Of a DNA stretch of 64,000 nt, positions 8,591 through 16,219 are shown in pieces (within the stretch, counting starts at the first letter, position 1; the number at the start of each line of letters is the position of its first letter). The DNA is from Alkalicoccus urumqiensis (GTDB lineage Bacteria; Bacillota; Bacilli; Bacillales; Salisediminibacteriaceae). The notes beneath the pieces were generated by a model. It was not told the origin of the DNA. It ran no database searches and saw only the letters and a program-made list of their open reading frames with translations. The position numbers and the translations under genes are program-made. The DNA lies in assembly GCF_002993335.1 (NCBI RefSeq), contig NZ_PVNS01000013.1, positions 1 through 64,000 of the forward strand, read 5' to 3'.

Positions 8591-9924
8591 GGCTGCACCT
8601 CCTTTAAAATCGTTTCTGTAAGTGTGACATCATAGTTTCCCTGCTGAAACAACGGATTCTCAAGCACCTGGATTAAAAACGTACGGTTTGTTTTTATGCC
8701 CTCCACACGAACTTTATTCATGTAGGAGAGAAGATTTCTGCAAGCTGTTTCTCTGTCCGGAGCATATGCGCAGATTTTAGCGAGCATCGGATCATAGTGC
8801 GGCGTAATCGTATCTCCGTTTCTAAAACCAGCGTCGATGCGGATACCTTCTTCTTCCGGCAGCTCCCATTTTGTAATGGTTCCCGGGGAAGGAAAAAACG
8901 TTTTTGGATCTTCCGCATAGAGACGGGCTTCTACAGCATGATCTCCTGACGGTTCATTCACCGGGAGAGCTTCCAGTCCGGCTCCTTCCGCGATACGGAT
9001 CTGCCATTCGACGAGATCCATTCCCCCCGTAAGCTCCGTTACCGGATGCTCCACCTGCAGGCGGGTGTTCATCTCCAGAAAATACACGTCGTCGTTTTCC
9101 ACAAGAAATTCAACAGTGCCGACGCTCCGGTACTTGAGCGCGGATCCTGCCTGTACCGCGGATCGGACAAGCTTCTGCCGGACCTCACCGGTTACAGACG
9201 CAGGAGCTTCCTCGATCACTTTCTGGTGCCTCCGCTGCACCGAACAGTCTCTCAGCCCGACGGCACGACAGTCCCCTGTTCCATCTCCGGCAATCTGAAC
9301 TTCAATATGCCGCGGCGTTTCCAGATACTTTTCAATGTACAATTCACCGGATCCGAAAAATGTTTCCGCCCGCCTCGAAATCGAAGCTGCTGATTTTTCT
9401 AATTCCTCTCTACTACGGATACACTGCATGCCGATGCCGCCTCCCCCGGAGGAAGCTTTCAGCATAACGGGGTAGCCGACGGCTTCTGCTGCCTGAACGG
9501 CATCATCTTTAATTGTTCTCCCCGGTACGACCGGTACGCCTGCATTCTCCATACTGCTCCGTGCCTGCGTTTTTTCTCCCATGGCACGTATGACGTCCGG
9601 ATCCGGACCGAGAAAGAGAATCCCCTCTTCTTCTACAGCCTCAGCGAACGCTGCCCGTTCCGAAAGAAAACCGTAGCCGGGATGAACCGCATCTGCTCCC
9701 GAATCACGCAGAGCGTGGAGCACCTGCTGGATATTGACATAGCTTTCTTTCGGCGGAGCCGGGCCGATACATACCGCTTCATCTGCTTCAAGAACGTGGA
9801 GGGCCTTTTCATCCGCCTCCGAATAAAGGGCAATGCTCGTAATCCCGAGCCTGCGGAGCGTTCGTATGATCCGGCAGGCTATTTCCCCTCTGTTCGCAAC
9901 AGCGGCACGGCGGATTTGTTTCAT
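8587..9924 (-). CDS. yngH: Biotin carboxylase subunit (YngH-like)
   Basis: A 445-residue ATP-grasp biotin carboxylase. The N-terminal domain begins AAVANRGEIACRIIRTLRRL. The ATP-grasp glycine loop is KASSGGGGIGMQ (~155-166). The catalytic core includes VQRRHQKVIEEAP and LEMNTRLQVEHPVTE. The length equals that of AccC-type proteins without fused carrier. It carboxylates the biotin of the adjacent carrier using ATP and bicarbonate. The start ATG overlaps the acyl-CoA dehydrogenase stop (ATGA). It is distinct from the housekeeping accC by context only. Confidence 0.92.
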   Translation of the reverse strand: MKQIRRAAVANRGEIACRIIRTLRRLGITSIALYSEADEKALHVLEADEAVCIGPAPPKESYVNIQQVLHALRDSGADAVHPGYGFLSERAAFAEAVEEEGILFLGPDPDVIRAMGEKTQARSSMENAGVPVVPGRTIKDDAVQAAEAVGYPVMLKASSGGGGIGMQCIRSREELEKSAASISRRAETFFGSGELYIEKYLETPRHIEVQIAGDGTGDCRAVGLRDCSVQRRHQKVIEEAPASVTGEVRQKLVRSAVQAGSALKYRSVGTVEFLVENDDVYFLEMNTRLQVEHPVTELTGGMDLVEWQIRIAEGAGLEALPVNEPSGDHAVEARLYAEDPKTFFPSPGTITKWELPEEEGIRIDAGFRNGDTITPHYDPMLAKICAYAPDRETACRNLLSYMNKVRVEGIKTNRTFLIQVLENPLFQQGNYDVTLTETILKEVQP

Positions 9925-11090
9925 CCGGATCCTCTCCTTTCCATCTTCGGTTCCTGCGGACAGCCGATTTCTCTTGCAATGACGAGCCGCTGAATTTCGG
10001 ACGTGCCTTCGCCGATTTCCATCAGTTTGGCATCCCGGAGATACCGCTCGATCCCATACTCTGCCATGTATCCGTACCCTCCGTGAATCTGGAGGCTCTC
10101 ATTACAGACGGAAGTGGCTGATTCAGAAGCATACAATTTTGCCATTGCCGCTTCTTTTTTAAACGGCTGTCCCTGATCTTTCAGCCACGCCGCTTTCATC
10201 ACCATCGTCTCTGCCAGTTCGAGCTTTAACGCCATATCCGCAAGTTTGAACTGGATCGCCTGAAAGGAGCCGATTGGACGTCCGAACTGCTCCCTCTCTC
10301 TGCTGTAGGCAAGTGCTTTCTCATAGGCCGCAGTACCGATACCGAGAGCAAGTGCTGCTATTGAAATTCTGCCGCCGTCCAATGTAGAAAGAAACTGTGA
10401 AAAACCGCGCTCCGGATCGCCGAGAATAGCATCTTCTGCCACTTCCACCTCATCCAGTACGATTTCGGTAGTGTTTGATCCTCTTACGCCCATTTTTTTA
10501 TATGGTGTCCGTATCGTCATCCCTGCCGCGTCTCCGGGAACGATAAACGCCGTAATTTTTCCGTTCGAATCTTCATTCCGGGCGGTTATAATAATCGTAT
10601 CGGCGTAGGAGGCATTTGTAATCCAGCATTTCTCGCCGCTGATAACGTACCGTCCCTCTTTTTTTACGGCTTTCGTTTTTGTTCCTCCGGCATCAGAACC
10701 TGCTCCCGGCTCTGTCAGTCCAAACGCTCCGAGCGTCTTCCCTTCCGCAAGCGGCCGCAGGTATTTTTCCTTCTGCTTCTCAGTACCAAAATGATAAAAC
10801 GGTGCAGCGCCGAGTGAAACAGCTGCAGCATAGCTGAGTCCGGTACTGCCGCAGACCCGGCCAATTTCCTTTACAGCTGATGCATATTCAAGAATAGTGC
10901 CACCCGAGCCTCCGTACTGCTCAGGAAAAGGAATACCAAGAAAGCCGAGTTCTCCCATTTTTTTAAAAATATCTTCCGGAAACCAGGATTTTTCGTCAAT
11001 TTCAGCGGTCAAAGGGGCGATCTCCTTCTCAGCAAATCCCCTGGCCATGTCGCGTATCATATCCTGCTCTTTCGTACGGGCAAAATTCAT
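9921..11090 (-). CDS. yngJ: Acyl-CoA dehydrogenase (YngJ-like)
   Basis: A 389-residue FAD acyl-CoA dehydrogenase, first gene of the operon. Signature blocks are GAFGLTEPGAGSDAGG (~122-137) and QIHGGYGYMAEYGIERYLRD (~345-364). The Glu in YGIER sits where medium- and short-chain dehydrogenases carry the catalytic base. Isovaleryl-CoA dehydrogenases usually have Gly there and place the base elsewhere. Operon context says isovaleryl-CoA, but this residue leaves other short or branched acyl-CoAs open. Start: ATG behind GGAGGTCCGG. No acyl-CoA synthetase (yngI) accompanies it. Confidence 0.88.
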   Translation of the reverse strand: MNFARTKEQDMIRDMARGFAEKEIAPLTAEIDEKSWFPEDIFKKMGELGFLGIPFPEQYGGSGGTILEYASAVKEIGRVCGSTGLSYAAAVSLGAAPFYHFGTEKQKEKYLRPLAEGKTLGAFGLTEPGAGSDAGGTKTKAVKKEGRYVISGEKCWITNASYADTIIITARNEDSNGKITAFIVPGDAAGMTIRTPYKKMGVRGSNTTEIVLDEVEVAEDAILGDPERGFSQFLSTLDGGRISIAALALGIGTAAYEKALAYSREREQFGRPIGSFQAIQFKLADMALKLELAETMVMKAAWLKDQGQPFKKEAAMAKLYASESATSVCNESLQIHGGYGYMAEYGIERYLRDAKLMEIGEGTSEIQRLVIAREIGCPQEPKMERRGSG

Positions 11091-11104
11091 CCGGACCTCC
11101 TTTA

Positions 11105-11120
11105 ATGTAAGGGCTTACAT
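11105..11120. promoter_or_regulatory. Palindrome just upstream of the yngJ ribosome site
   Basis: ATGTAAG-GG-CTTACAT is a 7-bp perfect inverted repeat with a 2-bp spacer, in the yngJ untranslated leader and five bases upstream of its GGAGGT. It could be a repressor operator or a small RNA hairpin affecting ribosome access. Confidence 0.45.
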
Positions 11121-11147
11121 AACATCACAAAAAGAAAGGGAGCATAC

Positions 11148-11163
11148 CTGAGCGTACGTTCAG
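11148..11163. promoter_or_regulatory. Candidate TetR-type operator of the yng operon
   Basis: CTGAGCG-TA-CGTTCAG is a 16-bp palindrome with a single mismatched pair, about 13-28 bases downstream of the predicted start of transcription. Position and symmetry fit a repressor roadblock, such as the TetR-family regulators of fatty or branched acyl-CoA degradation. No such regulator gene is in the window. Confidence 0.5.
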
Positions 11164-11183
11164 TTATCCTCCACTTTAAATTA

Positions 11184-11220
11184 ATTATATCGGCAACACT
11201 CTTTTTTGTAAACGCTTTCT
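11184..11220 (-). promoter_or_regulatory. SigA promoter of the yng operon overlapped by a cre site
   Basis: On the minus strand TTTACA (11207-11212) is followed after 17 bp by TATAAT (11184-11189). The plus-strand sequence TGTAAACGCTTTCT (11207-11220) matches the CcpA cre consensus TGWAANCGNTNWCA at 13 of 14 positions and covers the -35. This predicts carbon catabolite repression. B. subtilis yng genes are instead mainly sporulation (SigE) controlled, as far as I know. Confidence 0.72.
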
Positions 11221-11230
11221 TTTACAAACT

Positions 11231-11950
11231 CTACCAGAATGTCAGCATGTCCATAATCCCCAGGGCGATCAGAACGACCCCTGCTGCCTTCTGCACGAAG
11301 AGACCTACTGCACGGCTTTTTTTCACTGCAGCCCGCCCAAGATCCAGATACCACATAATGAAAATCAACAGGACGAGCGGCAGCGACGTTCCAAGGGCAA
11401 ACAGCGGCGGCATGATAAATCCTGCAGGGGAAGCTACAGCCTGCGGCATTAACAGCGTAAAAAACAAAATAAACATCGTAGGACAGAATCCGAGCGAAAA
11501 TGTAAAGCCGAGCAGAAACGCTCCGACAGACCCGGGGCGCTTCTTCAATTTCAGTGCGGGAAGGAAATCAGGAATACGCAGCCATCCCAGCAGAAAAATG
11601 CCGATAAAAATTAACAGCGGTCCGAGAAACTGGCGCATCGGCTGAAAAAACAATGGCAGCTGACGCTGGAATTCCTGGCCAAGGAAAACGACGATCGTAC
11701 CGAGAAGAGAGAAAGCTGCAATTTTCCCCACGGTATACCAGCCTGTTTCCCGCCAGGAGATCCCTTTCTTCAAGGAAGAAGAACCATACAGCGTCATGGC
11801 ACTGATATTTCCGGAAAGCTGGCAGGGCGCGAGCGCTCCGACGATCCCCAGGAGAAAAGCAAACAGCAGCGGAAGTGATTCCGCCTGCCTCGCCGCATTC
11901 ATAAAAGGATCACGAATGACCTGACTCCACGCATCGATCGTTTCAAACAT
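11231..11950 (-). CDS. CcdA/DsbD-like membrane protein
   Basis: A 239-residue membrane protein with about six hydrophobic segments. Two motifs stand out: GALAPCQLSGN (Cys43) and FSLGFCPTMF (Cys156). These are one Cys per three-helix repeat, next to Pro, as in CcdA/DsbD-type thiol-electron transporters; annotation pipelines often label such proteins as TauE/SafE or DsbD_2 family. It would pass reducing equivalents across the membrane, but no thioredoxin-like partner, cytochrome c or metal-handling gene adjoins it. Start: ATG at 11950, preceded by AGGATATAG. It is monocistronic, upstream of the yng promoter. Confidence 0.7.
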   Translation of the reverse strand: MFETIDAWSQVIRDPFMNAARQAESLPLLFAFLLGIVGALAPCQLSGNISAMTLYGSSSLKKGISWRETGWYTVGKIAAFSLLGTIVVFLGQEFQRQLPLFFQPMRQFLGPLLIFIGIFLLGWLRIPDFLPALKLKKRPGSVGAFLLGFTFSLGFCPTMFILFFTLLMPQAVASPAGFIMPPLFALGTSLPLVLLIFIMWYLDLGRAAVKKSRAVGLFVQKAAGVVLIALGIMDMLTFW

Positions 11951-12057
11951 CTATATCCTCCATTCAAAATACTCCGGCCCGGCTTTTCGTTGTAGTTTAC
12001 GTAAAGAATCAAACGGGAACAGAGTGTTGACTTATGTCATTCAAGGAGTGATGGAAC

Positions 12058-12687
12058 ATGCATATTATACTATTTGGAGCTACCGGCCGTACAGGAAACC
12101 GGCTGCTGAACCATCTGCTGGACGGAGGCCATACGATTACAGCACTCGTGCGGGATGGTACATCCCGGCTCCAGCCGCAGGAACAGCTTACGGTTATCGA
12201 TGGGGATGTGACAAACCCGAAAGATGTGGAGTCGGCGTTTCAGCAGCCTGCCGACATTGTTATCAGCGCTCTATCCACGGATAAAAGCGATACACTTTCC
12301 ACCGCATTTCCTCATATTATTATGGAAATGGAAAAGCGGGGCATTCATCGCATTCTTACGATCGGCACAGCCGGCATTCTGAATGCGCGGAGCGAACCGG
12401 ATACATTCCGCTTTGAATCGAAAGAATCCAGACGAAGCTCCACGCGGGCTGCCGAGGAGCACGCTGCTGTCTACCGACTTCTTCTCGATTCTTCCCTTAC
12501 GTGGACGATTTTCTGTCCGACATACCTTCCGGATGGAGAAGCAGTGGACTCGGTCGCATTTGAATTTGATTATCTTCCCGAAGAAGGTTCGCGCATAACG
12601 ACCGGCAGCACCGCAGCATTTATTGCCGGACACCTTCATGATGAAAGCTTCCATCATGCCAGAGTCGGTCTTGTGGAAATAGAGTAG
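12058..12687 (+). CDS. NAD(P)-binding SDR-like protein (NmrA/YwnB type)
   Basis: A 209-residue Rossmann-fold protein. The dinucleotide motif is FGATGRTGNRLLNHLL (~5-20), followed by VIDGDVTNP near residue 50, as in atypical SDRs of the NmrA/YwnB group. The canonical YxxxK catalytic pair is not evident, which is usual for this group. It probably acts as an NAD(P)H-dependent reductase or redox sensor. Start: ATG behind AAGGAGTGATGGAAC. It converges tail-to-tail with the LuxR-type regulator gene, with only 4 bp between the stops and no visible terminator. Confidence 0.78.
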   Translation: MHIILFGATGRTGNRLLNHLLDGGHTITALVRDGTSRLQPQEQLTVIDGDVTNPKDVESAFQQPADIVISALSTDKSDTLSTAFPHIIMEMEKRGIHRILTIGTAGILNARSEPDTFRFESKESRRSSTRAAEEHAAVYRLLLDSSLTWTIFCPTYLPDGEAVDSVAFEFDYLPEEGSRITTGSTAAFIAGHLHDESFHHARVGLVEIE

Positions 12688-12691
12688 CGTA

Positions 12692-13285
12692 TTATTCTTC
12701 TCCACGCGGCTGCTTATCGAAAAAACCTTCTGATTCAGCCCGCTTGATCCAGTCCCTGTTTGTTTTCAGCATTAACTTTTTGGAAATGCTGCGCCGGTGG
12801 TTTTCGATGGTTTTTACGGACACCTGCAGCACCCGGGCAGATTCTTTCAGTGAATACCCCTGCACCTTCAGCCGGAAGACTTCCTCCTCCCTCCGAGTCA
12901 GGTCCTCCATGTCGGCCTCCGGCTGCAGAGGGAGCCTGCTGCTGTGATCAGTTGAAAACAGGTCTGTCAGCATCCGATACCAGTCATCCAGAGAGAGCCA
13001 TTCAGACAGAGATTCCCGAAACGGCGTGCCGGCGGACATTCCTTTGGCTCCATGCAGCTGAATAATGACGGCGCCGGCTGCCTCTTTCTGTATCGTTTCC
13101 AGCCGCACAGCACCCGGCAGGTCTTCGTGGATAAACAAATAATCGATCGTGTAGCGCCGGAGCATATCCACGGTCTCCTCTTTGGTGGAGGCGGTGACAA
13201 TATAATCGGTCTCCTGAATATCACGCACTACCTGCATTAACCCGTAGCGGACCAGTTCATGGTGAACGGCGGCCAGTATCCTCAT
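12692..13285 (-). CDS. LuxR/NarL-type regulator with degenerate receiver domain
   Basis: A 197-residue protein with the layout of a NarL-type response regulator: receiver-like residues ~1-115 and a LuxR helix-turn-helix at ~135-190 (LTRREEEVFRLKVQGYSLKE, VSVKTIENHRRSI). The receiver lacks key residues. The usual acidic DD pair after the first strand reads AVHHELVRYGL, and the phosphoacceptor Asp before xxxPG reads LFIHEDLPG, with His there. Phosphorylation by a sensor kinase is therefore doubtful, and no kinase adjoins. The ATG at 13285 has GGAGGTGAAAC; an upstream start at 13321 lacks one. It faces cydA across a 160-bp region containing a perfect palindrome. Confidence 0.85.
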   Translation of the reverse strand: MRILAAVHHELVRYGLMQVVRDIQETDYIVTASTKEETVDMLRRYTIDYLFIHEDLPGAVRLETIQKEAAGAVIIQLHGAKGMSAGTPFRESLSEWLSLDDWYRMLTDLFSTDHSSRLPLQPEADMEDLTRREEEVFRLKVQGYSLKESARVLQVSVKTIENHRRSISKKLMLKTNRDWIKRAESEGFFDKQPRGEE

Positions 13286-13345
13286 TGTTTCACCTCCTGC
13301 GTTTTGTAACAGCTTGTTCAAGATTTGCTCATAATTTCACATTAT

Positions 13346-13363
13346 ATAGGGGTTTTCCCCTAT
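13346..13363. promoter_or_regulatory. Perfect GGGG-N4-CCCC palindrome, candidate operator
   Basis: ATAGGGG-TTTT-CCCCTAT is an 18-bp perfect inverted repeat between the regulator and cydA. On the minus strand it abuts TATAAT (13341-13346), a likely -10 for the regulator gene. It resembles the GC-rich TAGGG...CCCTA palindromes bound by NarL-family NreC in staphylococci, so the adjacent LuxR-type protein is the obvious candidate ligand. Binding is inference. The cydA -10 is less clear (TATTTT near 13425). Confidence 0.6.
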
Positions 13364-13445
13364 CAACTTCCCGTTCCTAATCCATTAAGATGGGGTTAAC
13401 CGTCTTCGGATGGTCTGTTATTTTATATCAAGAGGGGGAAACTTC

Positions 13446-14792
13446 ATGTTCTTCGATCAAGACCCGGTCCTCTTAAGCAGAATATTAACGTATTTAACGC
13501 TCGGTTTCCATGCCATTTTTGCAACGATCGGTGTCGGTATCCCGATGATGATTGCCATTGCGGAATGGATGGGAATGAAGCGTAATGATCCACATTATAC
13601 ACTGCTTGCAAGGCGCTGGGCCAGAGGATTTGTCATTACGGTCGCCATCGGTGTCGTGACCGGTACAGCTATCGGTCTGCAGCTCAGTCTGCTCTGGCCG
13701 AACTTCATGCAGGCTGCAGGTCATACGATCGGCCTGCCGATGTTTATGGAGACATTTGCCTTTTTCTTTGAAGCTATTTTCTTAGGTATTTATCTGTACA
13801 CATTCGATCGTTTCAAATCCAAAATGAAGCATTTTCTGCTGGTCATTCCCGTCGTTCTCGGTGCTACAGCGAGTGCTTTCTTTATTACAACCGTCAACGC
13901 ATTCATGAACATGCCGCAGGGATTTGAAATGGTAAACGGGGTCGTGACAAGCGTCAATCCGCTCGAAGCGATGTTTAACCCGGCAACGCCGACGAAAGTG
14001 TCCCACGTTATCATTACCTGCTACCTGACGGCTGCCTTCGTTCTCGGTGCGATTGCAGCAACGAAAATATTGAGTGGCAATAAATCCGTCTATCACAAAA
14101 AAGCGCTCCATATGACGATGATTACCGGAGCGGTATTCGCTGTCGCTACGGCTGTTATCGGCGATTTTTCCGGAAAATATCTGCATGAATACCAGCCGGA
14201 AAAACTGGCTGCTGCCGAATGGCACTTCGAAACAGAATCGGAAGCGCCGCTGATTCTCGGTGGAATTATTAATGACGAAAACGAAGTCAGCTATGCTCTG
14301 GAAATTCCTTATGCGCTGAGTATTCTTGCCGGATTCAGTCCGGATACCGAAGTAACCGGTCTGAATGAGTTTGACCCGGATTTAATTCCGCCTTTATGGG
14401 TCCACTATTTCTTTGACTCAATGGTGTTCATCGGCATGTATCTTGCCTCTGTCAGTATGCTGTTCGTCTTTATGAACTGGAAGAAAAACTGGAATGCCTT
14501 TAATAAGCCGCTTCTTATGATGGTGGTGGCAGGCGGACCGCTGTCGATTCTCGCTATTGAAGCCGGCTGGATTTTTGCAGAAGTAGGCCGGCAGCCATGG
14601 ATCTTAAACGGGATTATGCAGACATCGGAAGCTGCAACATCCTCCGACCATGTCGGACTGATGCTCCTGCTGTTTGCCGCACTGTATACTGTTCTCGGCG
14701 TCACATGTGTTACGGTACTGCGTAAAATGTTTAAACGTAATCCTGTTCAGAAAGAAATGCACAAGCGCGGCATAGAGAATTATGAAGTATAA
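13446..14792 (+). CDS. cydA: Cytochrome bd quinol oxidase subunit I
   Basis: A 448-residue haem-binding subunit of cytochrome bd, which oxidises menaquinol and reduces O2 to water. About nine membrane segments are visible. Key blocks are FHAIFATIGVG (first His ligand, ~residue 20), the short Q-loop with EKLAAAEWHFET (~235-250), and the conserved AEVGRQPWI (~375-390). The short Q-loop and ~450-residue length match Bacillus/Geobacillus-type bd oxidases (YthA group). The ATG at 13446 is chosen for AGAGGGGG upstream; an earlier in-frame start lacks a ribosome site. cydC/cydD assembly genes are absent. Confidence 0.93.
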   Translation: MFFDQDPVLLSRILTYLTLGFHAIFATIGVGIPMMIAIAEWMGMKRNDPHYTLLARRWARGFVITVAIGVVTGTAIGLQLSLLWPNFMQAAGHTIGLPMFMETFAFFFEAIFLGIYLYTFDRFKSKMKHFLLVIPVVLGATASAFFITTVNAFMNMPQGFEMVNGVVTSVNPLEAMFNPATPTKVSHVIITCYLTAAFVLGAIAATKILSGNKSVYHKKALHMTMITGAVFAVATAVIGDFSGKYLHEYQPEKLAAAEWHFETESEAPLILGGIINDENEVSYALEIPYALSILAGFSPDTEVTGLNEFDPDLIPPLWVHYFFDSMVFIGMYLASVSMLFVFMNWKKNWNAFNKPLLMMVVAGGPLSILAIEAGWIFAEVGRQPWILNGIMQTSEAATSSDHVGLMLLLFAALYTVLGVTCVTVLRKMFKRNPVQKEMHKRGIENYEV

Positions 14793-14813
14793 GAAAGGGG
14801 GAGGAGCAATCCA

Positions 14814-15830
14814 ATGACGTATGAAGTTCTCGGTATTACTGTCTTATGGCTGTTTCTGTACGGCTATCTGATCGTCGCCTCCATTGATTTCGGCGCTGGA
14901 TTTTTCAGCTATTACTCCAAACGGACAAATAAAAATCACCTTATCGATTCCATCATTCAGCGCTACCTCTCCCCCGTCTGGGAAGTGACGAATGTGTTTC
15001 TCGTCTTTTTCTTTATCGGCATCGTCGGCTTCTTTCCGGACACTGCTTTTTATTACGGATCTGCGCTGTTAATTCCGGGAAGCGTCGCGATTATTTTACT
15101 TGCGATCCGCGGCTCCTATTACGCGTTTAATACGTACGGCGCGGAGGAAAGCAGTTTTTACAGCTTTCTTTACGGGGCCACGGGGCTGCTGATTCCTGCT
15201 TCTCTGACAACCGTACTCACCATTTCCGAAGGCGGCTATATTTCGATTGCGGACAACGGAGATGTGTCTCTTCTCTACGGAGAATTGTTCACAAGCGGCT
15301 ATTCCTGGGGAGTGGTTATTCTTGCAGTAGTAAGTGTTCTCTTCATCTCTGCTGTATTTCTGACGTACTACGCGGACCGTGCGAAGGATAAGAATGCTCT
15401 TGCTCTCCTCCGGAAATACGCACTGACATGGGCAGCACCTTCCATTCTTATGGGAATCATCGTTTTCGTTCTTCTCGGAGAGCGGAATCCGGAGCACTTT
15501 TCCGGCATGATGGATCTTTGGTGGATGTTTGCTGTCTCGTTCGCCGCATTTCTCGGAACCGTTTATTTTATCTGGAAGCAGAAACGGCTCGGTCTTGCCG
15601 TGATTCTCATGATGGTCCAGTATTTCGCAGCATTTTTTGCGTACGGTGCCTCTCACCTGCCGTACCTCTTATACCCGCATTTGACAATCTACGACGGGTT
15701 TACGAACGAGTCGATGGCCATCGCACTGGTTACAGCATTTATTGCAGGACTGCTTCTGCTGATTCCTTCCCTGTACCTGTTAATGCGGCTGTTTTTGTTT
15801 GACGCTGACTATGTAGAAGGAAGAAGGTAG
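14814..15830 (+). CDS. cydB: Cytochrome bd quinol oxidase subunit II
   Basis: A 338-residue CydB protein with about eight or nine membrane segments. It begins MTYEVLGITVLWLFLYGYLI, and the family's N-terminal SIDFGAGFFS follows. CydB packs against CydA and stabilises the haem centres. It starts 21 bp after cydA behind AAAGGGGGAGGAG, so the two are co-transcribed. Two tiny genes for CydS-like subunits follow at once, and then a terminator, making a complete four-gene oxidase operon. Confidence 0.92.
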   Translation: MTYEVLGITVLWLFLYGYLIVASIDFGAGFFSYYSKRTNKNHLIDSIIQRYLSPVWEVTNVFLVFFFIGIVGFFPDTAFYYGSALLIPGSVAIILLAIRGSYYAFNTYGAEESSFYSFLYGATGLLIPASLTTVLTISEGGYISIADNGDVSLLYGELFTSGYSWGVVILAVVSVLFISAVFLTYYADRAKDKNALALLRKYALTWAAPSILMGIIVFVLLGERNPEHFSGMMDLWWMFAVSFAAFLGTVYFIWKQKRLGLAVILMMVQYFAAFFAYGASHLPYLLYPHLTIYDGFTNESMAIALVTAFIAGLLLLIPSLYLLMRLFLFDADYVEGRR

Positions 15831-15837
15831 ATCATTC

Positions 15838-15966
15838 ATGGAATCCTTTCTTATTTTTGCAGCTCCGCCGCTCGTCATTGCCGCGGCTCTTGCCTTTATC
15901 TTTTTTATCAGCGGGAGCCGCCGGACACTGCCTGATCCTGAATCCCGAAAGGAGAAGAAAAAATGA
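15838..15966 (+). CDS. CydS-like small bd-oxidase subunit, first copy
   Basis: A 42-residue protein with one membrane helix (residues ~4-25) and a basic, charged tail (SRRTLPDPESRKEKKK). It begins MESFLIFAAPPLVIAAALAF. Geobacillus cytochrome bd has a third subunit, CydS, of about 33 residues with one helix and a similar FLI-xxAP-xV start, encoded after cydB. Position, size and sequence make this a probable CydS-type subunit. The ATG follows GAAGGAAGAAGGTAG, 7 bp after cydB. Its stop overlaps the next ATG (ATGA), so a second, similar gene is coupled to it. Confidence 0.72.
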   Translation: MESFLIFAAPPLVIAAALAFIFFISGSRRTLPDPESRKEKKK

Positions 15967-16142
15967 CTATGACTGACTTTCTCATTTTTGCAGCACCGCA
16001 GCTGGTGCTCATTTCCTCCGTCGTGTTTGCGTTTGTCTGGGGTGCGAAAGGGAAAACCCCTTCGTTTCTGGAAAATGCCCAGCCGGTTTCGTATGAAGAT
16101 GCAGAAACGGCCGCAGCAGAAAATGACCGCATCGCCAATTGA
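15963..16142 (+). CDS. CydS-like small bd-oxidase subunit, second copy
   Basis: A 59-residue protein, MTMTDFLIFAAPQLVLISSV..., with one membrane helix (~6-27), a short WGAKGK boundary and an acidic, Ala-rich soluble tail (~34-59). It shares FLIFAAPxLV with the gene just upstream, so the pair looks like a tandem duplication that then diverged: the first copy has a basic tail, the second an acidic one. The second in-frame ATG (15969) is an alternative start. AAAGGAG lies ~9 bases before 15963. Both would pack against CydA like CydS. Confidence 0.72.
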   Translation: MTMTDFLIFAAPQLVLISSVVFAFVWGAKGKTPSFLENAQPVSYEDAETAAAENDRIAN

Positions 16143-16166
16143 TTTTTCTTCCTGAATCATGCAGAT

Positions 16167-16217
16167 AAAAACAGGCTGACCGGATTTTTTGACCGGTCAG
16201 CCTGTTTTTTTATTTTT
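16167..16217. terminator. Bidirectional terminator between cyd operon and chrA
   Basis: A 17-bp inverted repeat, arms 16167-16183 and 16193-16209 (ACAGGCTGACCGG core), with a T-rich tract running to 16217 on the plus strand and an A-run before it. It ends both the cyd operon and chrA. Confidence 0.9.
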
Positions 16218-16219
16218 TA

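Noticed and set aside
13410-13445. Upstream start for CydA
   Set aside because: No ribosome site; the MFFDQDPVLLSR start at 13446 has AGAGGGGG and fits family length.
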